DNA of 64,000 bases, taken from NCBI GenBank assembly GCA_963575645.1, contig OY754464.1:45374192-45438191 (forward strand), in the 5' to 3' direction. Position numbers and translations under genes: made by a program. Below are positions 11,051 to 20,635 of the stretch, piece by piece. Source of the stretch: Xanthostigma xanthostigma. Taxonomy: Eukaryota > Arthropoda > Insecta > Raphidioptera > Raphidiidae. The notes beneath the pieces are model-generated. The model worked only from the letters and a program-made list of their open reading frames with translations. It was not told where the DNA came from and made no database searches. Position 1 is the first letter of the stretch. Each line of letters starts with the position of its first letter.

Positions 11051-11575
11051 TGGTTATAATTTTTTATTTTCTACAATGCTTTCTTCTTTAGTTTAATTTT
11101 ATTTACGACTAATTCAAATTAAATAAGTCTAATTAATAGCTCATGTGAAAACTGTTAAAACTCTATAGATACCTATATAAAAATAATTTTCCTATACAGT
11201 GTTCTCAATTGAATAATTATTATATTTTATTAATTACAGTAATTATTGATTTAAAAGAAATTTATTTCTTAAAAAAAGTAGAAATACTTCTTTTTATCAT
11301 TGTATTTTTTAGCAAAACTTGAAAGTACTTAGAGCCATCTATAGACGGTTAAGTTGTGTTGTTTATTCTGCTTGCAGTATACATTTATATTTATTCGACA
11401 CTAGATAACACATGCATATAAATATTTTCATCAAAAATGGAGGTTTGAAGTTTAAAATAAGTAGCAAAGCAGGGAACTGTCGAAAATTGCAAAAAATTTG
11501 GACACAACATTCATCTCGGTAAACTAAAATGAATGTGCGTACTCGTATTATAATCAAATGTCAACATTTTGAAGT
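11051..11575. other. AT-rich sequence
   Basis: Nothing recognised except GAATGTGCGTACTCG near 11530, which matches the distal part of the Helitron-like repeat (18627) and the repeat at 34328. The Helitron copy may therefore resume here after an insertion. Confidence 0.35.
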
Positions 11576-13500
11576 TGGAATGGTCCCGTCGCCCAATTGG
11601 GCTTTTGAATGAAATTTTTTTTTGTCATAAATGGAAAGATCGTATATAAGTTTTATAACAAAACTATTTTTCTTTTTTTTATTTTCGTTATAATTCAAAA
11701 GTTATATCAAATTAAAAATAAATTTTTGTACCCAGTTCCGAGAACGAGCCGACATTTCCCGAGCGTAATGTGACGTCATAATGTAAATTTCTATTATCAT
11801 CACATGCAATTGACACAGTGTTTTAACCTCTCATTGATTGAATACAGTCAATATATTAATAAATTTATCAAAAATGTCGAATCTTAAATGTTATCGTGCT
11901 TGCTTTGTACAAAGGTGTACGAATATTACATAAAAAACTCCCCACAAAATGTTTTTAAATGTGCCACAAGATGTTACACGTCGAAAACAATGGTGTCAAC
12001 ATCATGAAACATCCATTTTTTTGTGTTGCAAGGATCATTTTGATGTAAGTATTTTAATATAATACTGTAATTAATAATAATTTATATCAACGTATAAATT
12101 TAAATATCTGGGTGACCGAACTTTGCTTGGAATAGTTCAATAAACATATTATTAATTTGCTGTGATTTGTTGATTTTGTACAATTTTTTTTACGAAACGA
12201 ATTAATTTCAATGTTATGTATTTTTTAAACGAGAAATCCAAGATTCAACTTTACCAACTATTTTTCTCTATAATAACAGTCGTTCCCTTTGTAAATATTA
12301 TTTATGTAGGTCGTCATTTTGAAATCTGCCGCCGTTATTTTAGATCCTTTAAAAATTGTCGTTTCGGATGTAATTTTACTCACCCATTGTCATTTCTCGG
12401 CACTCATTTTTAAGAATAATATGGTATATCAATTTTATCGATGTATTTTTCTTAGCAATGTCTTGTATAATATTTCAATCAATAATAATTTGCTTTGCAT
12501 AGGTCACAAAAAACTCACAAAAATCGATATTCAAGGAAATGTAGTACCTACATACATAATAATACTTAATATCTTTTAATAATAGACTAGTATGAGCTGT
12601 GTTTTTTTTCTCATATTAAGATAACAATTGAAAAAATTAGTAACAATGTGACAACAATAAAAATTTTCAAACAATGAAATAAAATAGTGTATTTCAGTTA
12701 GATTATGATATGCCAGAATTTTTTGAACCATAACTCGCATACACAATACACATGACAAAAATGGTGTGTGGTACATACGATTAAGTATTTGCCAGGTGGT
12801 AAAGACTGTAAGTTCAGAACAGAGCGTCATTAAAAATATAAACCGATTTTCATACTTAAAAGCCGCTGTGTATTTTAATAACGTAGTGAAAAGGTATGTT
12901 TCAACTAGAAATATAATCTTTATATAGGTATATCTTTCGAGTGACACCCTACAAATAATAATAATAAATAATAAATTAACTAATTATATTTAATGAAAAA
13001 TATTTAGTTTCTCATAAAATATTACAGTCACATTATTATTAAAAAAAAAAAAACTTAGTCTCAGCTGAATTGAACCGAAAATGTATCATTTTTTAGAAAA
13101 TCTGTGATCATAAATAATATCTACAGTAAGTATATTAGCAGAATTGGCTTTTATAAAAGCTTTGTCACACATTATTAAATGGAATTACTTGTCAACAATA
13201 TTTTTTTATACTAAATTTAGAATAGTTTTAGTCAATACACAATATGTAGAAGCCATTGATAGACTGCTTATATACATTTTAACAATATGACGTCACAACT
13301 GTCAAAAACAATTTTAGTGCGTTTACGGTCACGTGATTTTTTTAAATATTTTATCAATTTTAAATTGCTTATAATTAATTTAAAAAAAGTTTTTTGAAAG
13401 TTTTTCGCATCGATTATCAATATTATTTATAATAAAGTTTTAAAATACAATAAAAAAATCGATAATTATTTTTTTTTCAAAAGCCTAATTGGCTGGAATT
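11576..13500. mobile_element. THAP-domain DNA transposon remnant (P-element-like)
   Basis: The ends GTCGCCCAATTGGGCTTTTG (left) and CAAAAGCCTAATTGGC (right) are inverted. Subterminal blocks with GTGACGTCATAATG (11768-11781) and ATGACGTCAC (13287) are also inverted. The interior carries a THAP exon (11874-12044). P-family transposases begin with a THAP DNA-binding domain, which suits the context, but no transposase catalytic region is recognisable in the rest. Confidence 0.55.
11874..12044 (+). pseudogene. THAP zinc-finger exon with in-frame stop
   Basis: ATG opens a 57-codon frame with the C2CH THAP layout: Cys pair in CFVQRC, then FLNVP (the conserved F..P element), the invariant Trp in RKQWCQHH, and CCKDHF supplying the final Cys-x2-His. 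THAP domains bind DNA at transposon ends or promoters. One TAA interrupts the frame after about 19 codons (RCTNIT then stop). The exon closes exactly at a consensus 5' splice site, GAT|GTAAGT (12045-12050). It is a recently disabled first exon of a THAP protein, probably a P-like transposase. Confidence 0.7.
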
Positions 13501-13881
13501 TTTTTAATATTTTTAATAGATTATTTATCCAACCATAATACGAAAAAAAAAATGATAATTTAAACAATCGGTCATGCTGGCGGGCTTATGTGACATAATA
13601 TACGATACATGCCAACCTTGATGTCAAATTGTCAATGTTCTAAGCTTTTTCATGATATTTGTGTTTAGTTTTGTAATTTTTGAAACGTTTCAATATAAAA
13701 ATAAGTTTTGGAGCAAAATATCAGTGTTTATAAATAACACTATATTAAAGAATATTTAATCTTTTTGAATCTCGCGCGCTTTTTACGGCGTTTCCCACAT
13801 TCAAAATGGCTTCTAATTGAAACCATTCCGCACAATGCTCAATGATAGACATCCGCTCTCTATTAATATATAATATATATC
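13501..13881. other. AT-rich sequence
   Basis: No gene or repeat end recognised. Confidence 0.4.
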
Positions 13882-14129
13882 TGTGGCGACATGTGTTTGA
13901 ATGATGAACGGGCAGCAGTTATGTGTTGTGGGTGATCATCGTATAGACAATGATTCTTTATTTATTTGCTAATTCAATATATACATTTTCATTTACATTA
14001 CATTATGTGTTAATTTATTACTGCTGACACTATGTGAAGTATTAGGATGTGTGTCAGCATTTAATAAATTGTGTGTAAACTACACGTGCACTTAAGATGC
14101 GCTATGTACTGTTAAGGGGACTCGCCACA
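13882..14129 (-). repeat. 3' LTR of the tRNA-Trp element
   Basis: 248 bp with TGTGGCGA / TCGCCACA ends. The GAAGGGGGTCA polypurine tract (minus strand, 14130-14140) adjoins it. Confidence 0.85.
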
Positions 14130-14510
14130 TGACCCCCTTCGCAGTGATAAAGTCTAAATAGAAAAAAAAGGAAATATAAAAAAAACAATAATATATTTTA
14201 TGTCTATGATGTCTGCTGGAAATTTGAATGAAAGGTGAATGATGTGTTGAAGCCTGTTGTTTTTTGGCGTGCTGCAGTTTGGATCGAGTATGATGTCCTT
14301 GCTGCAGCGACTGGTGTGTGTCCTTGGCAATGCACAGTGAGTCGTGGTGCCGCAGGAACCGCTGAGTTGATGGCGTGTTCGAGGATCGGTTGTGATGAAA
14401 CTGATTGTGTCGAACAGCGTCTGTGTGAATCGGCTGCGTGGGAAAATTGCAGTACCTGTAAGTCTGCGATACGCTGTAGCCTAGTGCATGGAGGCAGCTT
14501 GGTAATTTTG

Positions 14511-15309
14511 TCAACAAGTGCTGCGTGTCCATGGGCTGTAGAAACGTATCAGACGAGGCGTTTGATGCAGAACCAGTGAGCCGATTGAATGATGTGTAAA
14601 ATGTAGAGTGAAGATGCGTTCCAGCAGAAATGAGATGTTTTTAAATTTTGGTTGGCTTTCTTCAAAAATTTGTTGCGCGTGTTTTTGAGAGAAGTCTGAA
14701 GTACCTTGTAGCCTAGCGCTTGGAGCCAGCTTTGAAGTCATGTCGACTGTTGCTGCGTGTCCAGGGCTGGAGAAGGTGGATATCAGACCAAAAGTTTGAT
14801 GCTGTCGAAAATAGCCAATTGAAGTGCGTGTTGTAGAGATTATGTTAGCAGATGCAATGTTTTTGAATTTGGTTGAGTTGTTTGGAGCGTTGGTAACTTG
14901 TTGTCCGAGGAAAAAAAAAAATGTTGTTGGGTCACCAGATGTGTTGAAATTGCAATGCTTGATGTTGGTGAATGTCGATTTGCTTAGTGTTGCTGTCCGT
15001 GATGTTGAATGGTGTCGTTTGATGTTGTTTTGTGGCGATGTCAGACTACGCTGGCGTTGATTTTTTTGAGACTGCATTTGCTGTGTATGTTCTTTGAGTT
15101 GTCTGTTCCATTGTTGATGAGTGCTGATGATTGAACGATTCTTCGGACGATTGATGTTTTTGAGATTGTTGATTGTCCAAAGATTGGTTGCTGCTATCTT
15201 CTTGAGAACGTTGTTGTTGGCGACTTGATGTGTGATGGTGGTTCGTCGAGGGTGGCCATGTGGCCCCCGACGAAGTCGCAGTCAGAAAGTTGTATGTTCC
15301 AAAAATCAC
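14511..15309 (-). other. Internal region with possible gag-like frames
   Basis: Two minus-strand frames follow the primer site: 15309-15046 (Gln/Ser/His-rich) and 15077-14511 (188 codons, Ser/Thr-rich). Neither has a zinc knuckle or other domain that I recognise. They could be a degenerate gag or just open sequence in a non-coding element. Confidence 0.25.
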
Positions 15310-15322
15310 GTCGGGGTCACCA
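15306..15322 (-). promoter_or_regulatory. Primer binding site, tRNA-Trp type
   Basis: The minus strand reads TGGTGACCCCGACGTGA, complementary to the 3' end of tRNA-Trp, two bases inside the 5' LTR. Confidence 0.8.
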
Positions 15323-15324
15323 GA

Positions 15325-15572
15325 TGTGGCGACAGGTGATTGTTTGTTGAACGGACAGCAACATGGTGTAGTGGGTGATCATCGTATAGACAATGATTCT
15401 TTATTTATTTGCTAATTCAATATATACATTTTCATTTACATTACATTATGTGTTAATTTATTACTGCTGACACTATGTGAAGTATTAGGATGTGTGTCAG
15501 CATTTAATAAATTGTGTGTAAACTACACGTGCACTTAAGATGCGCTATGTACTGTTAAGGGGACTCGCCACA
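15325..15572 (-). repeat. 5' LTR of the tRNA-Trp element
   Basis: 248 bp, same length as the left copy. Differences are concentrated in the first about 40 bp after TGTGGCGACA. Confidence 0.85.
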
Positions 15573-15878
15573 TATCTATGGTTCTGTCCCACGGACCGCT
15601 AATTTCTGATCGCTGACTGCAGTATTGCTTTAATAATTTATATATTCTGCCATAGAACTCTTGATATTTGTATAGATAACGTTAAAGTGAAAGTAAACAT
15701 ATTCTAAAGCCAGCCCTATCATTAAGCTTCAGTTGAAATTTATATTTTCCAGTCATTTAATAATAAAAGCAAAATATATTATGTATTTCATTTACTCCAA
15801 CAACCAAATTTAAAATATACTCCAGAAAAATGGTTTTTAAAATTGAATATTACATTTCGGAATCTATTGTCCATAATA
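15573..15878. other. AT-rich sequence
   Basis: Nothing recognised. Confidence 0.4.
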
Positions 15879-16381
15879 TACAGGGTGAGTTTTAAGTTGA
15901 TGCTTTTTTTTTACAGCGTGTAAAAATCAAATAGACGAGCAAATATTTCAAATAGTTTTTTTTTATCAAAACTCAAAAATAAGAGAGAAACAGCCTTTCG
16001 AAGTTTAAATAAATTTTATTAAATTTTCTTTAATTTTGAGGTCGGTCCTGGGGTTATATTATGTCACTATGGAAATAAGTTGTTATTATCAAGCATGTAC
16101 AGAAGGCTACGGCGCACGCATTTTTGTGTCCAACAAAACGGGGACAACTTCGAAAAATTTCTGTGAATACTCGATAATAATAACATATTTCCATAGTGAC
16201 ATAATATAACCCCAGGACCGACCTCAAAATTAAAAAAAAATTAATAAAATTTATTTAAACTTCGAAAGGCTGTTTCTCTCTTATTTTTGAGTTTTGATAA
16301 AAAAACTATTTGAAATATTTGCTCGTCTATTTGATTTTTACACGCTGTAAAAAAAAGCATCAACTTAAAACTCACCCTGTA
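15879..16381. mobile_element. Palindromic foldback element (ACAGGGTGAG ends)
   Basis: The left arm TACAGGGTGAGTTTTAAG is matched by CTTAAAACTCACCCTGTA. The inverted arms are about 200 bp around a roughly 100-bp spacer near 16090-16190, with flanking TA. Non-coding MITE or foldback. It abuts a second palindrome. Confidence 0.85.
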
Positions 16382-17093
16382 TACAGTATGGTTTTTTAAA
16401 AACCGAACACCCTTTTATTTCTTAGAGGAAGGGTATTAGAAAAAAAGTTTTGGACAAAAGTTACAGGGAATCATGGGGGAAGAACAGTGATGTAGTTTGT
16501 TTTTCGGTTGGGGGAGGTGTCTCCAAAATATCAAGGTCACCTACACTTTCTTAAATACGACCCTGTATTTTTTTATCTCGGATTATTGTTCTTTGGGTCA
16601 AAGAGATCAACTCTTGTACCAAACATTTTTGGATTTGATGCCATCGTGAACCGCTGTTTTTTTTTTTGGATTTGATGCCATCGTGAACCGCTGTTTGATT
16701 CTCAATTCATCCCGTTTCCTATTTTAGTGAATTGTGTGAGTCGGAAAACCCCTGAAAAAGTTTTTCCGACTCACACAATCCACTTAAATAGGAAACGGGA
16801 TGAATTGAGAATCAAACAGCAGTTCACGATGACATCAAATCCAAAAATATTTGGTACAAGAGTTGATCTCTTTGACCCAAAGAACAATAATCCGAGATAA
16901 AAAATACAGGGTCGTATTTAAGAAAATGTAGGTGACCTTGATATTTTGGAGATACCTCCCCCAAACAAAAAAAAATACTACATCACTGTTCTTCCCCCTT
17001 GATTCCCTGTAACTTTTGTCCGAAACTTTTTTTTCGAAAACCCTTCCTCTAAGAATTAAAAGGGTGTTCGGTTTTTAAAAAACCATACTGTAT
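16382..17093. mobile_element. Palindromic foldback element (CAGTATGG ends)
   Basis: About 335-bp inverted arms, starting CAGTATGGTTTTTTAAAAA and ending in its complement at 17092, meet at a small centre (GAGTCGGAAAA...TTTTCCGACTC, 16738-16773). The left arm has a local 30-bp direct duplication (GGATTTGATGCCATCGTGAA, 16632 and 16667) that the right arm lacks. It shares its left boundary TA with the preceding palindrome. Confidence 0.85.
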
Positions 17094-17719
17094 ATTTCTT
17101 TATTAAAACCAATGAAATAAAATTTAATATTTACATATTTTAATATTAATAAAAGTATGTTTTTACTGTTCCGTGCAAACGAAACACCTATGGAATCAAT
17201 AAATAAAATTATCGAACAATTTTTCAGACAATATATTAATAAAATATATAATTATAATTCAATTAATTAACGTTTCGATCTGGGTTTGGATCTTTTTTAG
17301 AATGGAGCTAAAAATATAAAAATTAATTAAAGAAATTTCTTTCATTATCTTTTTTTAATATTAGCCCAATTAGTTTTCTGGTCGTATTCTTTGTGTTAGT
17401 TGTAACCAGAGATATTTATTGTATGTCTATGGTTGTAACATTATGTTACATTACATTACATTACATTATTATTTCGGTGTCCGTCCGTCCATCGGTCCGA
17501 TTGTCGCAGGGGATTTTCTTTGAAACTTTTTAACGTAAAATTTTTTAATTTGGCACAGAGATAGAGTGTGGTAACCCAATTCCAGACGTGAAATACAAAA
17601 GGTTTAATTTTGTTTCTGGGGGTTAATTTCAGGGGGTGAAATGGGAAATGAAAGAAAAAACTTTTTTCAAAGGCGTCGCGTCGTGTCAAAATGAAAGCTT
17701 ATGAGACCACGAATTCAAC
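17094..17719. other. Repeat-rich intergenic sequence
   Basis: Holds a copy of the sequence family that flanks the element at 41343-42890 (17165-17330, with a degenerate hammerhead-like motif at 17265-17303) and a TTACA microsatellite at 17437-17467. No gene. Confidence 0.5.
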
Positions 17720-18696
17720 AGTATATATAAAACTGAAGAGTTTGTTTATTTGGTTGAACGCGCTAATCTCAGGAACTACTGGTTCAAATTGAAAACAACT
17801 TTTTTTTTGGATAGCCCATTTATCGAGGAAGGCTATTTATTTATTTATTTATTTATTTATTTATCCACTCAACAGACCTAAGGTCCACTTACAGAGTGTT
17901 ATAATACAATCGCATACACATATAAAGAAAAAAAAAAAAAAAATACAAACAAAAGACAATTCAGATAGAATAAAGCTTATTCATAAATTGCTGTAATGAG
18001 TCAGCAAAGAAATCCATGGTTGGATTATTTGCCATTATTGAGTTGGTTATTACAGACATAGATACTGTGAATAGGTGACATTTCAGCGTTACGTGTCGAG
18101 TGAGTATCAGTCTGAAAAACTACATTTCTATTTCTGGTTGTTAGACATGGAACTTTAATGTTAAAAAAAGATATTAGTGCACTGCTGTCGATACAATTGT
18201 GGAATAACTTGTAAGCAAAAATGAAGACTGAAATGTCACGCCTCAATTTTAAAGATTTAATATTAAATAGGATAAGTAATTCAGTATAGGGTGCATATGT
18301 AGGATAGTAATGATGAATTTTATAGAAAATGAATCTTAGAAACTTACTTTGTATTATTTCAATTTTTTTAATGTATATATTGTATATTGGATTCCACACT
18401 ATGGCGGCGTATTCTAATTTGCTTCGGATAAAAGCGTAGAAAAGAGTAAACATAGTGTTAATATTATTCAAATCCTTCGAAAAACGTATAACTAATATCA
18501 CGTTACGACCAATAGGAGCGGAACATGAAAAATGTTGCAAAATGTATCTCAAAAATAGCTTCTAGGTATTCAGGTGAAATGCCGTAACTACATATATCAA
18601 TATTAGGTCGTGCATTCACAAGATGAATGTGCGTACTCATGTCCCTCTCCTCCATTCATTCTTTTGCACCCGGATGAAACCGGGCGAAACCGCTAG
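17720..18696 (+). mobile_element. Helitron-like repeat interrupted by a LINE
   Basis: The 5' part (AGTATATATAAAACTGAAGA... to GAGGAAGGCTAT, 17836) and the 3' part (from AATATCACGTTACGACC, 18494) match the copy at 10733. The 3' end has a short hairpin CCCGG-ATGAAA-CCGGG (18669-18685) followed about 8 bp later by CTAG (18693-18696) and then T. A hairpin, CTAG and insertion before T are the signature of a Helitron 3' terminus. No Rep/helicase is present, so the copy is non-autonomous. Confidence 0.6.
17837..18491 (-). pseudogene. 5'-truncated LINE inside the Helitron
   Basis: Minus-strand frame (about 18480 to 18025) of the LINE RT C-terminal region, with motifs FYAFIRSKLEYAAIVWNP and IEIIQSKFLRFIFYK followed by the usual Leu-rich tail. 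The element ends in a (TTTA)n microsatellite (17837-17868), the tail on the minus strand. Both junctions are visible against the empty site at 10733-11006. The coding frame is uninterrupted but only about 150 codons remain. Confidence 0.8.
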
Positions 18697-18763
18697 TTCA
18701 ACAATACATTTACTGCAGTATTTCTATTTTTTATTTATCGTAGTCATGTTCATTGATGATTAA

Positions 18764-18898
18764 GGCCTAGGACACATGAAGAGCGTTCAACGCGCCACCA
18801 ACGCGCGTTATCATATAAACAGTTATATACAATTGTATAGAAATTGTAAACGCGCGTTGGGCCAACGCGCGTTGAACGCTCTTCATGTGTCCTAGGCC
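18764..18898. mobile_element. Short palindromic MITE with TAA target duplication
   Basis: The ends GGCCTAGGACACATGAAGAG form an almost perfect palindrome, with arms of about 60 bp including AACGCGCGTT blocks. The element is flanked by TAA on both sides (18761-18763, 18899-18901). A 3-bp TAA/TTA duplication is the PIF/Harbinger preference. Confidence 0.85.
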
Positions 18899-18962
18899 TA
18901 ATAGTTGAAAATTTACAGGAAAGTGGACAGGTTAAACAAGAGACAATGCCTTTTTTAAAAAA

Positions 18963-19002
18963 GTATAACGTTTCGTTGTTATATTACAGCATCTTCAGAT
19001 AC
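18963..19002 (-). ncRNA. Hammerhead-ribozyme-like motif in the Penelope-like fragment
   Basis: The minus strand reads GTAT-CTGAAGA-(imperfect stem)-GAAACGTT-ATAC. GTAT pairs with ATAC (stem I), CTGAAGA fits the core CUGANGA, and GAAA is the second core element. ACGT is self-complementary, as expected for a dimeric ribozyme with a minimal stem III. One extra nucleotide precedes stem II compared with the consensus. Activity is uncertain. Confidence 0.4.
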
Positions 19003-19179
19003 TGAAAAGTTTTATACAAATATATTACATTGAGTTCTTAAGAAATGTTTTTTTATACAATTTGCGTACCTTTTTTGATGGTGTTACTATTATTAAAACC
19101 TGTGGTTACCAACTTGTATTATTTGGCGCGAAATTAGAAATTTTGTATGCGTTTAATTTTTAAAGAATGTGCAATTTTG

Positions 19180-19397
19180 ACCTTGTGTTATTATCGCTTA
19201 ATGATCTGGTTGTACAACGTACTTAAGTTTTGGGTGTCACTTCTTAAATTTATGCTTAATGTGTTTTTTTATAAAAATCATTTCACTTATTAAACGTTTT
19301 TTTCAGTTTTGTTTATTATCTAGTATTGTCACATTGTCAAAGTTAAAAACATGTCCTGTTAGAAAGTGGTAGTTTGCTAGGGCTGTTTTTTGTCGTA
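19180..19397 (-). pseudogene. Penelope-like GIY-YIG endonuclease C-terminal remnant
   Basis: The minus-strand translation runs QKTALANYHFLTGHVFNFDN, then VTILDN, a stop, KKRLISEMIFIKK and further stops. The pattern 'LA.H...TGH.F.F....ILD...N..KR.ISEM..I' is the C-terminal half of the GIY-YIG nuclease of Penelope-like retroelements, which nicks the target for reverse transcription. Two or more stops make it dead; the RT part is absent. Confidence 0.65.
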
Positions 19398-19490
19398 GGG
19401 TCAAAATTGCACATTCTTTAAAAATTAATCACACAAAATTTCAAATTTATAAATAATAATACAAGTTATAACCCAAGGCAATCCGACCAA

Positions 19491-19794
19491 AATTGCGATC
19501 TGTAGAGCTAGGACGTACATACGTACAGACTAACCAACAACTGTTCGTGATTTTCAATTACAATTTTAGTAGTATTTATGAACTCGAATGGATTTAAAAA
19601 TGGTTCTGTTGTATAGACCAGAATCTCCTCTTTTCAAAAAGCTTCAATTTGAATGAATTTCGTGTGAAATTAACTTAGCTATAACTTCTTATATGAACGA
19701 AAGTCAGCACTGACGTGCAAAGCGATAATAAAGCTCATACCGCTAGGTTAGCGCAGTATGTGCAATATCAAAACGTAATGCTGTTTATTAGAGT
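19491..19794. other. Intergenic sequence
   Basis: Nothing recognised. Confidence 0.4.
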
Positions 19795-19968
19795 CCACTG
19801 GTCGGCAACCTTTTGGAAAGTGAGGACTAATTGAAATAAAGGCGGGCCGCACTTGTTCATAATTTTAATAATAGGTATTTTTGATATTAAAAATTCGAAA
19901 ACATTTTATTTGAATTTTATTAAAAATTTAACTGAGAACTTCAAAATAGAACTATTCTTTTACAAAAA

Positions 19969-20245
19969 TTAGTGTGCCGTTTGAGGTTGTATTTGAGTGG
20001 CTATTTGTTGTATGTTAGCTTCCAGGTTTGTAGTTGCAATTTGTAGAATAGCTCTCAAATGATCATCTGTGAAGCATATTTATTTTTTTTTTGTAATTGA
20101 GGATCGAAAAGGTTTGTTCGCATAAGTAAGTACTACCAATAATTGTAATTAATTGCAGAGCAAACCTTTTCAATTCGTCAAAATCAGATGACAAACTGAC
20201 ATAAAATTTAAGATCTTTGATTTTAAAGAAAGAGTTTTTGAGAGT
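19969..20245 (-). pseudogene. hAT transposase C-terminal remnant
   Basis: Minus-strand frames give FALQLITIIGSTYLCEQTFS and ILNYKKK. After a frameshift, DDHLRAILQIATTNLEANIQ leads to a stop at 19969. 'STYLCEQ.FS..N..K' and 'DDHL...L.I' are the hAT dimerisation-region signature. The catalytic DDE part is missing. Confidence 0.72.
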
Positions 20246-20326
20246 ATCATTAGATTGGAGAGATCAATCACGGTAATTTGTAAATGACTAGGTACCTACA
20301 TCCTCAGTATCACAAAAAAAAGGATT

Positions 20327-20571
20327 TGTGAAAATTACGGTTATTTTTATATCACTCTGTACTCTGTATAATTTGTTACATAATATTTAATTATTCAACT
20401 ACAAAAAAAGGTCATTGCAAACAAATTAATAATAACTAACATTTTTTGTGAACAATTTTTGGAGATTTCATTCTAAATCTATCGTCGCTCTATAATAGTC
20501 AAAGAAATAAATTTTTGTTTATTGTTAAAATATCTTATCATATTTTATCTTTTGGCACTCCCAACAAAACA
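20327..20571 (+). repeat. 5' LTR of the decayed gypsy
   Basis: Shares TATCACTCTGTACTCTGTAT and the rest up to CTCCCAACAAAACA with the 3' LTR. The start is approximate. Confidence 0.75.
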
Positions 20572-20581
20572 TGGTGTCAGG
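20572..20581 (+). promoter_or_regulatory. Primer binding site, tRNA-Leu-like
   Basis: TGGTGTCAGG directly follows the LTR end. It fits the 3' end of a tRNA-Leu (…TGACACCA). Confidence 0.5.
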
Positions 20582-20635
20582 TGTATTTCATTGAATTATT
20601 GAAGTAGTCAAGTAAATAATATCGCAAAAATCAAA

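Larger units (their letters stand above)
13882..15572 (-). mobile_element. Non-autonomous LTR retrotransposon (tRNA-Trp primed)
   Basis: Two nearly identical 248-bp LTRs (TGTGGCGA...TCGCCACA) flank a 1.2-kb interior and are bordered by the 4-bp duplication TATC (13878-13881 and 15573-15576). The minus-strand orientation follows from the primer site next to the right LTR and a polypurine tract next to the left LTR. No protease, RT or integrase is present. The interior contains two diverged copies of a block of roughly 200 bp (near 14470 and 14700). A tRNA-Trp primer site is typical of the CsRn1-type Ty3/gypsy group, so such an element elsewhere may supply the enzymes. Confidence 0.85.
18940..19490 (-). 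mobile_element. Penelope-like element fragment
   Basis: Contains the GIY-YIG endonuclease C-terminus (19180-19397), its 3' region with a hammerhead-like motif (18963-19002), and an inverted partial copy of the 3' region. The segment GGTCAAAATTGCACATTCTT occurs at 19398-19417 on the plus strand and, on the minus strand, at about 19183 going down. Inverted partial second copies at the 5' junction are known for Penelope-like elements. Confidence 0.6.

Noticed and set aside
14235-14579. Plus-strand 114-codon frame as a gene
   Set aside because: It lies inside the non-autonomous LTR element, antisense to its transcription direction, with no domain.
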